From positions 3,020,566 to 3,084,565 of the forward strand of contig NC_030858.1 in assembly GCF_000208745.1 (NCBI RefSeq): a stretch of 64,000 nucleotides of DNA, read 5' to 3'. Made by a program: the position numbers and the translations under genes. A model generated the notes under the pieces. That model saw only the letters and a list, made by a program, of their open reading frames with translations, was not told the origin of the DNA and made no database searches. The DNA is from Theobroma cacao (taxonomy: Eukaryota > Streptophyta > Magnoliopsida > Malvales > Malvaceae). Below are positions 23,408 through 36,050 of the stretch, piece by piece (position 1 is the stretch's first letter; each line of letters begins with the position of its first letter).

Positions 23408-23777
23408 GTGCTAAGCTTCTGTTCCCTTCTCTTCATCTTCAAGGCGTGCAAATTGGCTTTCATTACTCTCTTCCTCCCTTTCGCTATATTTCTCTCTCTT
23501 TCTCTTCAGACAAAGCACCAGTTACCCTGTTCATGTTTCTTTTCTTTCATTTCCAATACGAAAGAAAATTTAGACAGAGAAAAGGGAAAGAGATCTTTGT
23601 TTAGAAACAGTGACTCGTTGCTTGTAGCAAAAACCTTCTCTTTCTTCTCTCTATTTTTGCAGCTTTTGAGCCCTTGTTCACAGACAAAAAAAAACTTCTC
23701 GTTTGGTAGTCTCTTTGCTTATCGTTTTGTTTGCCCATTATATCTTTTGCTAGACACATTTTCCAAAACAAGTAGCC

Positions 23778-25172
23778 ATGTACAGATTGGAGAAAACACT
23801 GAGAGAAGAAAGATACAGGCACGAGAGAGATAACCCATCTTTCTCTTCTACCCTACTTGACAAAATCTACCGGTCCATCGACGACGGTGAAGCGAATCAT
23901 GAAGACCTGAAATTCTACAGGGAAACAATGCAAAAGAAACAAAGCAAAGGGAACATGAAAAGCAGCAGAAGTAGAGGAGGAGGAGGAGGAGGAGGAGGAG
24001 AAGAGATGTCGAGTTTCCAACGAGCTTGTCTGATCGAGAAATGGATGGAAAAGAAGGTTAGTGAAAAGGCAAATGCAGAAAGGAAACAGGTTTTCTCTGA
24101 GTTTGAAAGAAAATCACATCATGAACATGATCATGATCATGATGTTCTCTTCTTTAGCTCCACTTCAAGCTCATCTGATTCCAGTTCTGGTGGTTTCTCA
24201 TCATCTGATACTGAATCTATGTATGGTACAAGGACGATAGCTTCATGTTTTGTGCCACCAAGGCCTAAACCTGTTAGGACCAGCGTGTCGGCTAGGTCGG
24301 ACAAACCGCTGAAAGCAGAGAAAACAGGAAGATCAGAGAGGGCTCTGTTTTATGAACAGAGGGAGTTGCATATGTTTGATGATTATCATTACAACTCTGC
24401 CTCTGACCACACACCAAAGCTTGATGAAAGTCTTTTCAAGTCAAAATCAAGAGCCATGAAAATTTATGGCAATTTAAAGAAGGTGAAACAACCCATTTCA
24501 CCTGGTGGCCGTCTCGCGAGTTTCATCAATTCTCTGTTCACAACAGGTAATACAAAGAAAACCAAGAGTTCATCTTCAATTGTAAGCTGTGATGATGAAA
24601 GAAAATTGAAGTCAGGGCAGGTCTCAACGTGTTCTTCAGCTTCCTCATTTTCAAGGTCATGTCTAAGCAAAAACTCGCCTTCTACGCGAGAAAGGTTGCG
24701 TAATGGAGTTAAGAGAACAGTTAGATTCTGCCCGGTGAGTGTAATTGTTGATGAAGACTGTCGACCATGTGGGCAAAAATGCTTATATGAAGAAGAAGAC
24801 TCGAGTTTACTGTCGGTTTCAGTTCCAACTGCATGGAAAATCGGGAAAACGTCATCAAGAAAGTGCGAAGAAGAGCTAAAGTTGCAAATAATGGAGAAGA
24901 CAAGGCGAGTGGAAGAAATGGCTAGAGAGTTTTTGAAGGAATATCATCTAAATCAGAAGAAGAATGATTATATTCCAAGGGACAGTCGTAGTAATTATGT
25001 GGACGAGATGGATGAAGACGAAGACGATGCAGCTAGCTATTCAAGTTCGGATTTGTTTGAGCTGGATCACCTTGTTCTCATTGGCAATGATAGGTACCGA
25101 GAAGAGCTTCCAGTGTATGAAACTACTCATGTTGAAACAAATCGAGCCATTGCTAATGGCTTGATAGTGTAG
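23778..25172 (+). CDS. BIG GRAIN 1-like protein
   Basis: Single-exon gene of 464 residues. The N terminus MYRLEKTLREERYRHERDNP followed by PSFSSTLLDKIYRSID is the signature of plant BIG GRAIN 1-like proteins. The C terminus, with an acidic SSSDLFELDHL segment and YREELPVYETT, is the second conserved block. In between are a Gly run (about residues 66-73), a His-Asp repeat (HDHDHD) and Ser-rich stretches. Also present: RTVRFCPV and an MEKTRRVEEMAREFLKEYH helix. No transmembrane segment is obvious. Known: rice BG1 is a positive regulator of auxin response and transport that enlarges grain; dicot members are less studied. The ATG at 23778 is the first in frame and directly starts the conserved motif. 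A T/C-rich leader and a TATA-like element lie upstream. Confidence 0.9.
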   Translation: MYRLEKTLREERYRHERDNPSFSSTLLDKIYRSIDDGEANHEDLKFYRETMQKKQSKGNMKSSRSRGGGGGGGGEEMSSFQRACLIEKWMEKKVSEKANAERKQVFSEFERKSHHEHDHDHDVLFFSSTSSSSDSSSGGFSSSDTESMYGTRTIASCFVPPRPKPVRTSVSARSDKPLKAEKTGRSERALFYEQRELHMFDDYHYNSASDHTPKLDESLFKSKSRAMKIYGNLKKVKQPISPGGRLASFINSLFTTGNTKKTKSSSSIVSCDDERKLKSGQVSTCSSASSFSRSCLSKNSPSTRERLRNGVKRTVRFCPVSVIVDEDCRPCGQKCLYEEEDSSLLSVSVPTAWKIGKTSSRKCEEELKLQIMEKTRRVEEMAREFLKEYHLNQKKNDYIPRDSRSNYVDEMDEDEDDAASYSSSDLFELDHLVLIGNDRYREELPVYETTHVETNRAIANGLIV

Positions 25173-28100
25173 TTAATTTTCACAAGATATACAGAACCAA
25201 AATTTTCAGCTTAAGTTTTTCTCTTTTGGGTTATTTTCATTCTAGTTTTTTTCGTTTATTCTAGTTTTGACAAGGTTTATGCATTCTTTATGGCCAATTT
25301 GGTGTAAATATCAAAGGGACTTTGCCTCCATTTTTGCCTTACTACTATTCGTTGTGTTAGCTAGCTAGCATGTAAAATGGAGAACAAAGGGTAAAAAAAA
25401 AAAGGGTAACCTTGGAATTTTAATTTTCTGAAAAGTAAGAGTTGGGGATGCGTTAATTCTTTGATCATGATCTGAACTGGAGAGATACTGACAGTGCCAT
25501 TTGATTGAACAAGGAAAAAGAAAGAAAGAAAGAAAGAGAGAAAGAGAGAAAGAAAAAGAAAGAGAGGGGGAAAACGAAAGATTCGAGATCGTAATCACAA
25601 GCAAAATGAGAGGGGTTGTGATGGTAAAGGCAAAGGCAGATCTTCGCCCATGGGAATAGAGAAAGTTGAGAGGGAGCTTTTGCTTTCTTTTCTTTCTCTG
25701 GAATTGGATTTGTATTGGATGGGTATCCTCTTACTTGAACATTGCGTTAGCATCACCATCCCCCCCACCCCTTCCCTACTACCAAGGCAAAAGGGTACTC
25801 TTTTGGCTTACCTATCCCCTCCCCTTCAAGCCTCCTCCTCCTCTTATTTGTGGATCAAGTAACACCAAAGACAACCCATTGTCACACCTCATAAATCCTT
25901 CAAAACCCTACATTTCTTCAATAAACCTTTTGCATTACAACTCTTCCGTGATATTCTAACAACTAAAAATACAATACTTACTTACTATGAACATGAAAAG
26001 AGTACATGTCCCACTGAAGTTTACGACATTTATAAGTTGCAGGTAAAATGTAAAACATGTCAGGATCAGGGGCAAGCATTTACCAGTGTTTTTTTGTTTT
26101 TTTTTTCTCTGTTTCTCCTTTTCCTAAGCAAGCAAGAGCCCAGAAGATGGTCCATAGAATTTAATGGAATAGAGCTATTTCAACAAGAAACAGAATTATA
26201 CTCTTTCTCCAGTACCATTTACTCTCAGGATTCCTTTACCATTGGTAAAAGGACCTACACTCTTGAACCTGCACATGAATTTTTACCTCAACTTTCTACA
26301 AACGGGTCTTGTCTAAAAGATTGAAGAAGGCGGTAAGCCGAGGAACACTATAAAAAGATGCCAATTATTATGGTAGACCGGTTCCTCTCTGATCATAATT
26401 GGACCGAACTAGTTGCAGAGACAACAATAAATTTGAGCACTGCACCCTAAACAATAAAGACAAACTATAACAAAATGGGAAACCTCCAAATAATCATTTT
26501 CTTCCTACATTTTCCTGACTATCTTTAATCGGCAAGTTGCATTTTGAGGGACTCTTTATTACGTATCTTATAATTTATCTTTGAATGCAATTGAATTGGT
26601 TGCTCCATTGTATTGAGATTCATACATTTTTCTTTCTTCTTCATCCAAAGATATATAATCAATAAGATACATGACGTTAATTTTTTAAATTATATTTTAT
26701 TATTGAATCAAATATTCAAAGTGATGTATAAAAACTCAACATATATACTTTCTTTTATTCCGTTATTCTTTATTGGGGATCGAGGGGGGGTTGTTACATG
26801 CAAATTTAAAGATTGAAGCATCAGCATAATGGGTCCCAAACAAGGATGATGGAAGGGAATCTTACGAATTTAGTTATGAACATGATTGAATATGACAACC
26901 AACAAAAATTTGTTATATTATTGTGGTAATACCTTTTAATTGTTACGAGGGAACACAACCTTCCTTAGAGATAACACCATGGAGAAAGGAAAGAAGTAAA
27001 CAATATACACTTTGGAAATGTATCAATGTATTATCTTTTCCCCAGGTTTAAAGACAAAGTATATATCAATAATCATGTTTGACAATAACGATGCACGTTC
27101 ATTTCTTATAAGATAAATTTGAATAAAGCAAAAAAGGAAGGACAATTGTATTTAAAGAGATGCCCGAACAGTTACACCCCTTCCCCCTTACCCACCCGTA
27201 TTAATTAAATAAAGAAAAAACACGATTCCTCCTTTTCTTTTTTGCTCTCTGCGGTTGCGTATGAACACCATGGTTTGTACCCTAAATAAATAACTAAGGG
27301 CTAACACAAAAGTTATATATATATATTCATATAGCTATTCAAGCCTCTTATTTATTTATTTATATTTATATATATATATATTATTATCAATTTGTCGTTG
27401 GCAAGCTCCAAAAACTTAGCAATGAAAGGAGGAAACAAGAAAGGGAATATTTGAGATAAGGATTCTTTAACCAACTTAAACCAAGATTTCATGTTAAAAC
27501 ATAACCATGCTCAAGCACAAAACCATAAAAAAACACGAGAGGGGTTTGAGGTACATTGACAGTAGACCTAGCTAATAATTGCCTACGAACACACTATTAG
27601 TACTACGTGACAAGCATGCAAAGAGTTTGTGATGTTAAAAAATGGGCATGACCCTCCCCACTCAGGTGTAGAAGAATATCGCTAGTCAAAAATCTAACAT
27701 GATCATATGATTAGAAACTAATAAACAAGCTTAAACTACATTTGTTTAAGGCGGCAGTGGATTTGTAACTTATTCTAGAAATGTAGGCGGAGGAATTGTT
27801 TACTAGTTTTTTCATGGTTCACTTTATAGTTTTGAAAGTATTGAAAGTAGTTACAACAAAAGCTTTATTGATCAATTAATATAATAAGTTCGAAATTAAA
27901 TTTATCAATTAACAATCTAGCTATCAGTTGGGATCATCTCTCTCTCTCGCTCCCCTTCATTTGTTAGAGATTCCGGACAGTAGGTGAAGTGGGGAAGAAG
28001 TTGCCAGCAATGATGACAAGAATAATGGTTGTGGAGGAGGAAGAGAGAGTTCAAAAGATTATGAGCTAAACCTAGCTAGCTTAGGTACATTTTTGGTACA

Positions 28101-29931
28101 TAACCTTAGCCCAGCTTTGGTTCTTTTCAGTTTTCAAATTCCCTCACGGGGGGCGTCCCAGTTTTTATAAAGGATTCCTTAGGCCATAATCATCATGTTC
28201 TTCCCGTCACAGCTATCTTGAATTGTTTAGACCATGTGTGATAAATGCAGAATTAGCTTGGGTTTTGGGAAGCTGACCCTACTAATTAATTGGATAAGCT
28301 CAATTGTGAACAGGGAGTAGACAAAATGGTCAGGCCCCATTATCTCCTTAAGGCTTAAACTACCCTGATCAACCAGCAATATTTGACCATTTTGCATTTC
28401 GGACTTAAAAAAATATCTTTCTTGAAAGAATAATTTATGTCAGTTAAGTCTCTTCCAAAGGTCGGCAGAGTTCTGCAGAGGGTTTTGGGCCCAAGGTGCG
28501 GTAATAAATTGCTAATTGATAGAATCGAGTTATGGAGTTTGGAGCATGTTAGCTTCAAGTTTCAAGCTCTTCTGTCGTATAAGGCAGGACAAAGACAAAA
28601 CAACCAACTAACGAGCTTAAGACGGTGGGGGGGTTGGGTTTCCTTCCGGGGTGTAATTCCATCTGGTAAAGCTCTTTGGAATCCGAGAGACGCACTTGGG
28701 CTTTCTATAGTTAACTTGCTTAAGATCAAGGAAATTTCTTGTCTCTCCCAACAAAGAAAACAAGATATCGCCATTGTTTTTATCTTCAAAAGGCTCAGAC
28801 AATGCTGCTGCAATAAGCGACAGCAGCTTTCAGGAGAGAAATTGACAATTCTTTGGGAGGCTTGCTAACAAATGAGAAGGCAGCAAGTGTGTCATCCATT
28901 AATTCATCCACCATTCTTAAACTAAGTCGAACTAACCCCCTTTGAACAATTTTCAAATTTTAGCAAAACCGCGTAAAAGTTGTCAATGGAATCAGCCTGC
29001 CCTCCCTGCAACTTGGCGTGGTCCACTTTGTTTTTGGCTACTTTTGCTTTGGTAGTAAATGACAAAAGATCTATGATTGGCGATCCCAAGATGAGTTTCC
29101 ATGAGATCCCTAGCAGCTTTTTCTTTTTCTCTCCTACAAAGTAATAGAAGTGAAGATGCGTCAGTACGTTTCACGTTTGATCCACAAAAGATTCAATCTT
29201 ACCAAGAAAGGAGAAATTGAAAAGAGAAACAACCATATTGCTAGCTTCCTTTTCATTTCCTCGAGACTACAAAAATTTGGTGAATGTAATATTCATCAGC
29301 AACTCCATGTTTGAAACCATTCAATTCCAGTACTTAAATGCTTGATCAAAATTTTTTCCAAATTTCAAGTTACTCCAGAGCTAATGAGAAAGCCTGGTTA
29401 GGTTGGTGTTGGTTAACTTGTTAAAGCATTGATTTGAATAAGGTAGGGGAAAAGAATGGATCTCATAACATTAACTTTCACTAACCATGCACGCTTCAAA
29501 TTTGCAGTGTGGACCATGTAGAGTTGTGGTCCAAGTTTGTGTCCATGCTCGCCATGAGTCCTTTAGGTGACCCCGCCTCCCGACATCAACTTCATTTACC
29601 TATTCTTTGGCATTGGCATAGACGTCGAAGACTCTCGCCTAGGCAGTACCACCCCCTTACCCATCACCCGTCACTTACAATATTCATAGAAAAACGAACT
29701 CTCTCTCTCTCTTTAACATTTTAATTCATTGAAAAGGATGTGACCAAAATTTTTCATAAGAAAATCCGTCCAAACTGTCGGTTAATTAGCAGAACACAAC
29801 AAGAACCTAACCACTTTATAATCACCATTAACTTTGCTCGTGTGTTCCCTCCCTCTGCTTCGCAGTAATTAGTTATTAAACCATAAATTAAGCAGCTGAA
29901 AAGAAAAAAGAAAAAGCATTAAAAACATAGC
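25173..29931. other. Intergenic, no gene seen
   Basis: About 4.8 kb between the BIG GRAIN 1-like gene and the kinase. Contains a (GAAA)n microsatellite at about 25514-25566, low-complexity TA/TTTA stretches at 27317-27382, and a 143-codon open frame at 28437-28868 without recognisable features. No supported gene. Confidence 0.5.
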
Positions 29932-32537
29932 ATGAACTCGGCAGGCACCCCAGAGCAGAAGAAGGCTACCTTATCTTATTATCATCAGGCGCTGGTAACG
30001 AGTTCCCAGGTAAAAGAAGAAAAGTCTTCGACTGCTACGCCGTCGTCTAGGCAATTTTGTTGTAGATTTACTGATTGGTTCCGTATGGGGTCCGTTGTGT
30101 CTACGAACCCACAGCAGCAGCGGCAGCAACAACAACAAGGAAAGCAGCAGCGTTTGGAGCGGCCAACCTCCAAATTAGAGGAGCAGGTAGCTAAATTTTG
30201 GACCACAATTATTTGTTAGGTGAATATGTTATAGTAATCTTCATCCGTCAAAGGCATGTATTATTTTTAGGACCAGTTTTAGAAAATTTTTGGCCCCTAT
30301 TGTCATTTGACCTTAATTAATTTTGGTCACCTAAAACAAGAAAATGATATTGATGTTTTCCTTTTTTTTTAATTTTAAATGAAAAACCATTTTCATCATG
30401 CCAAAATGATTACTCCTTCAAAAGGCCAAAGAAGAAATGTTTATGTTTGTGAATGATTAGTTCTTCGATTTTAACCCTTGTTTTTATCTTAATCATTGTA
30501 AATAGACCTCTAAAAAAAATGTTGAAGTTTTTATTTTTTGCTTTTAAACTTTTAATTTTTATAGCATATTTTTGGATGTAGAAGCCCAAAGTTTTCAGGT
30601 CGGCCATCGCTATCATCGAAGTGGACTGAGCTCGTTTAGTATATACTACACTATACATGGCCGAATCTGAACATGTGGTCCATTGACCCTTTAAGGGGCA
30701 AAATTTCTTTACTCTTCTCCAGTCTGGCAAACACTGTTTTTAATTCATCATTAAAACTATAAACAGATCAGTAGTTGGTGTAGATTGTCTTGAATGTTAA
30801 TTTCAAGCAAGCTCGACCTCTTAGTATATAAATAGCTAGTGGGCCATAAAAGACCAGGAAAACAATGGGCCTTCAAACTTGGGTCAGAGGTTTCTGATAA
30901 TATTGAAGATTATGTGTATTTTGGTCTTTGGTTGAAGGTGACAGACCTTGAAAAGGAAGTCGAGAAACAGAAAGAAATGCATGCCATGTACAAAAGGAGA
31001 ATGGAGAGCACACAAGACTATTTAAGGTACTGTCTTCAAGTAGCTCAAGAGAATGGGTTCTTGGACCTTATAGTTAACAACAAATATCCTATTTCCCCCA
31101 ATGTTATCAATGGCAATGTCAGTCCTCGGGTGCCTGCCTTTGTCTCTCTGCAATCTGATCTAGCCATACTCATCAACCAAGCCAAGATGGATGGATGGTA
31201 CATTGACCCAGTGGAGGTAATAGTGTCTCTTCACTCTTTCATTTCTTATAGCAATAGAACATGACTATGCAGCCATAAGTTCACTGATCTTAAAATAATT
31301 AATTGAAGCAGATTAAATTGCAAGAAATTATAGGCCAAGGAAGCACTGCAAACATTTACAGAGGAATTTGGAGAGGCCTTGATGTTGCGGTGAAGTGTAT
31401 ACACCCCGATTTCTTCCACAAAAATGAGAATGGTGTTACATTTTTTGCTCAAGAAGTTGAAACTTTAGCTAGGCAGCGCCACCGCTTTATACTCCAGCTT
31501 ATGGGTGCATGCCTCGACCCGCCTACACATGGGTGGGTGTTGACGGAGTTCTTGAGCATGACATTGAAGGATTGGCTACATGGGCCTGGAAACAGGCGAA
31601 GAGAGAGGGTGAAGCCAATTCCTCCACTTCAAGAGAGATTGACTATAGCACTGGAGATTGCACAAGCAATGCAACATCTCCATGAGCAAAAACCGAGAGT
31701 CATTCATCGTGATTTGAAGCCTAGCAACATTTTCCTGGACGATGCCAAGCATGTCAGAGTGGCAGATTTCGGTCATGCTCGGTTTTTATCTGAGGAAGAG
31801 ATGGCACTTACTGGCGAAACAGGCAAGGATATGTTTTCCCTTTCTTAATTTGCCTGCTCATTTTCCCCGTTGAGTGACGGATTAAGCCATTCCAAGCTCC
31901 AAGCAATTAACCTGGTTAAGACATACCGTTAATAGTGACTTGCAACTTTTCTTGTCCTGTCAGGAACTTACGTTTACATGGCACCAGAGGTTATCAGGTG
32001 CGAGCCTTACAATGAAAAGTGCGATGTGTACAGTTTTGGAATCATTCTCAATGAACTCATCACCGGCAATCATCCATATGTTGAGACAGATTATGGACCA
32101 GCCAAGGTATTCAACCGGTTCCTCATTCAAATATAAAATTTTCCACGTTAATATGAAAAGCAGCATATTAGACTTTTTTTTTTCCCGTTCAATACGTTTA
32201 ACCCTCTTTCTTCGACTAAAATCTTCCCACATACGAAATTATATTTGAATTTAAGGACATGGTATTTAAACTTTTGATTAGATTTGAAAATTTGGATAGA
32301 AAATCAGATGTTCATGTGACTGACATGCCTACTTATAATCCTGTTGTGGGTTAGATTGCCTTGGAGGTTGGAGAAGGAAAGCTAAGGCCAGCGCTTCCAG
32401 AAGACAATGGCAAACTGGGGGAGCTGATAGACCTCATTTGCCTGTCATGGGATGGAGATGCTTCTGTTAGACCAACCTTTGCAAATATCACATCTACTCT
32501 ACGAGAGATCCAAAATAGAATCAAAGAAACTGTTTAA
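29932..32537 (+). CDS. Raf-like (TKL family) protein kinase
   Basis: Five exons: 29932-30186, 30938-31216, 31312-31822, 31964-32106 and 32355-32537, giving 456 residues. The N-terminal 85 residues are Gln-rich with a Cys pair ([15 protein letters not shown]). Exon 2 begins with a coiled coil ([20 protein letters not shown]). The kinase domain starts near residue 182: glycine loop [11 protein letters not shown], Lys206 in VAVK, catalytic Asp312 in HRDLKPSN, Asp330 in DFGHA and an APE motif (YMAPEVIR). The DWLHGPGN and [16 protein letters not shown] segments fit plant Raf-like MAPKKK-related kinases of the TKL group, acting as cytosolic Ser/Thr or dual-specificity kinases. No signal peptide or transmembrane helix. 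Intron 3 has a GC donor (GAAACAG|GCAAGG); a GT donor would not preserve the [13 protein letters not shown] reading. The substrate is unknown. Confidence 0.9.
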
Positions 32538-34076
32538 TTTGTGTGTGTGTATATATATATATAATACTCCATATAGGCGTACAGCATCCGATTATATAAG
32601 CCAGCCATAGTTTGTTATCAGTAATTTCTATATATACTCGTCAAAGCCGTAGTAAATATATTTGAACATCTTAAATACTAACAATGTTTCCAATTTCCAA
32701 GTAACTATTCTCAATGGAGGCTTAATTTGTCTTTGGGATATTTTCTTCCTCGGCATTTAATAAGTGCACATAATTGATTTCGTACAAACTTTGATGGGGG
32801 TTCTTCCGAGGAGGAGATATTATGATGGGGGCCGGGCCTGCGTTGGATTTGCAAAACAATGATGTAAAAGCAGGTGCTTCACTTTCTTACATGCTATGAA
32901 TAAAGATTGAAAATCCCGTGGTGTTTAAGAAAAGATAGAGCAGACCATATCGTACAAACAAATCACTCCTCATTGCCCCTCTCTATCGTAGTACTACTAT
33001 TTTCCAATTCTTTTAGGTGGCAGGGTGGTGTAGTGGGGGAAAGGATGGTGGCTTTTTGTCCCTCCAGAATGTGCTATATGAGCTAGCTAATGCATTCTGC
33101 AAACCCATATTTGTTGGCAAGTGCCGACCGCTGAGTGCCCAACCATGATTGCATGCATCAACTTATACAACTTTTTAGTATTACAAGTTTAATCAAGGCA
33201 GGCACTATCCATATTACCTTCAAAATTGGTATAAATACATATACATTGCTCACGGTTTTGGGCTGTTCATATTAAACGAGCTTAAAAACGGACAAAACCC
33301 TTCTTTCACGAGTAAAAGTTGACACAGAAAATGTCAATATCGCATGCAGTTGGGTTATTTGGCAGCTGTAAATCTGTTTTGTTTTTATTTCGAAACATAA
33401 TGGATGGACCTTTCATGGATGTTTTATCAACTTTTGACAGTCAAAAAAGGCGAATTAATGCAAAAAAAAAGGCTCCTGACAAACTCATGATAGAGGACGA
33501 CCTGTCACAAAGGTCATTTTCGAGCCATGAGATAAGCGTAGCAACGTCATACTTCGATCAACTTGCATGCATTATAAAACCTTGTTCCAGCTCCTATCAT
33601 TGATATAAAAAGATAAACCCCTCAACACATTGGTTTTTTTCCATATATTTTCCCTGGAAATGACCTAAAGCTGAGCTTTTGCAATCAATGGGAGCACCCC
33701 CACTCCTTGCAGAATAGCTAGAAAAAAAAAAAAAGAAGAAGGATTTGCTGGATTATAAAGTTATTTTAATTTCTTCCACAGCCTTTCTTAAAAAAGATTG
33801 TGCAGGCCAAAGCAATAAAGATTGATGCAGGCAAAAGTAGTGGAAATTACACTGTGAAGTCACGTCAAATTGCATATTTCAATGCTTGTTGTAGCGTTTT
33901 GTGGTTGTCTTTTTGCTGCAACCAATAGTGAATTTGTGACATAAACCAGCCGCCCTGGTCTTTGACGGCTATGACTTTAAAGTTGATAACTTTACAAAAA
34001 ACAAATAATTAATGACAACACATATAATTGGACTGGTTTCTCTTTCCAAATTCCGTGCTCCACGTTCTTCATTAAA

Positions 34077-34120
<44 letters not shown>

Positions 34121-34479
34121 ATGATTAGAGCTAATTGGTCATTTACTTGTCAATGCCTCTTAGTTTGTAGAGTGCCTTGTTGTTCTTATCTCAACCTCCT
34201 GATTAAGGTTTGATAAATGATGGCACTAGAACAAAAACTAATGACATTATATGTATCATTGGAGTTGTTTTTCTCTTTCCAAATTCCATGTTTCATGCTC
34301 TCAATGAGATAAATTTACGTGTTAGAGCTTTATGGTCATTACATAATATGTCTTGTTATTTTTCTAAAAAATAACTTAGGATTATCTTTCAGACTATTCT
34401 ATTTTATGCAGTCATTTTCTTTTTTTTTTCATTAATATTGTTATTAAATTTGTATCTATTATGTCATAAAAAAGAAAAA
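32538..34479. other. Intergenic, no gene seen
   Basis: Contains the kinase 3' UTR and a 95-codon open frame at 33319-33603 without family features. A (TA)n microsatellite spans about 34078-34116. No gene supported. Confidence 0.5.
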
Positions 34480-35400
34480 TATAATCTATACAAAGTTTTT
34501 AAACTATTCAAAAAAATTCAAATAAATATTTATTTATTGACATAATACTCAAAAAAAGTCCTTAAACTATTTAAAAATTTTAAATAAATTTTTATTCTTT
34601 TATTTTGTTTACTTAAGTATTGTATTTTTATTTTGAGTCAAACAAATTTTTATAATTAATAGTTGACTAATTACCATTAATTAAAATATCTATTATCATT
34701 TTATATTCATGTATTCATGTGGGGGGTGAAAAATGTTGTACGACCTTATCAGCATCTATTATGATATGTTAACATATCATATTATTGTCACGTGATATAA
34801 AAAAATGACAAATGACATTTTTATTAAGTCAATATTTAGTTATAATGATTTATTTGACTCAAAATAAAAATATAATAATTTATTTTACTTAAAATAAATA
34901 TACAATGGCTTCATTAAATGTAATAAAAATATAAAATTTTATTTAAATTTTTAAAAATAATTTATGAGCCTTGTAAGATATTATATTTTTTTATAACGTT
35001 CAATAAAGATTGATACTTTTATTTTAAGCTAAATAAGTCATTATACTTTTATCTCAAGTCAAATAAATCATTTTTTGACTAATGGTTAATTTAATCAAAA
35101 TGTAACTTGTCATTATAGGTCATGCGATCCTGATATAGCATGTTGATATATCATAATAGATGTTAATGTAACATATAAATGTGATATGATTACATGATTA
35201 TATGTAACATTTTTCATCATTCACAATAACATAAGTAAAAAATGATAAGAAAATTATGAATAATAACAATTAATCATTCATAAATTTTAAAAATTTATTT
35301 GATTTGAAATAAAAAGTACAATAGTTTAATTAAACATAATAAAAAAATAAAAATTTATTTAATAATTCAAATTTTTTTTTCGAATATTACAAAAAAAATG
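34480..35400. mobile_element. Cluster of two related AT-rich MITE-like palindromes
   Basis: The sequence at 34540-34680 (with tatttttattttgagtcaaa) is inverted at 34840-34990, forming one hairpin element. A second one spans about 34990-35400, with the same arm sequences again (attttaagctaaataagtca ... aataaaaatttatttaataa). The two centres share GATATGTTAACATATCAT-like and CACGTGATAT/ATGTGATATGATTACATG motifs with each other and with the element at 18.8-19.2 kb. No coding capacity. Confidence 0.58.
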
Positions 35401-36050
35401 TAACATTAAAAGTACTGATATCCAAGCATGGGTAAAGTATATTCAAGAGGAAAGCTACACTATGTTAAAGAAATTTGATCATGTAAGTTATTCAAGACAA
35501 GAACCAATTAAGCAGGTTTAATATGGGTTATATTAAAATCAAGTAGACTTCAATTTAGATTAATTTAAGTACGGGTCATATTCGAGGTTAAGTAATTTTG
35601 AATCGTTGGTCAGGAAAGTTCACATTCTCCGAAGTTGTTCAATAACTAAATTAAGAGAAAAAGAAAGGAAAAGACCTCGAAGACCTTCAATTTTCACTTT
35701 TAATCTAATCCGTATCTAATATAAAGGTTTCCACTTTTTCCAGAAGCTACAGCTTCAAATGTGTGTTTCTTGTTTAATGTATATGTGCGGGACCAATCTC
35801 ATTTGTCGGAGCTTAACGATCATCATCGGCGTGATCGAATCTGAATGCGATAGGTGTCACTAGATTAACCAGACAGCATCATCCCTGACGATCGATACCA
35901 CTCCTTGACAGGTGGAGCAGATTATGGACCGGGTTGCAGAGGAGAGAAGCCCTGTCTATGACTCTTGATTCTCTAAATTCCCAGAAATATCCTTTGCCTT
36001 TGGTTGCTTCCCGCCCTGTTCTACATTCTGCAATAAAGAAACGACTTAGC
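35401..36050. other. Intergenic, no gene seen
   Basis: Unique-looking sequence between two mobile-element remnants. No supported coding signal. Confidence 0.45.

Noticed and set aside
28437..28868. 143-codon plus-strand open frame
   Set aside because: No recognisable motif, the opposite strand is also partly open, and there is no promoter or splice context.
33319..33603. 95-codon plus-strand open frame downstream of the kinase
   Set aside because: No motif, no conserved start context, surrounded by AT-rich intergenic DNA.
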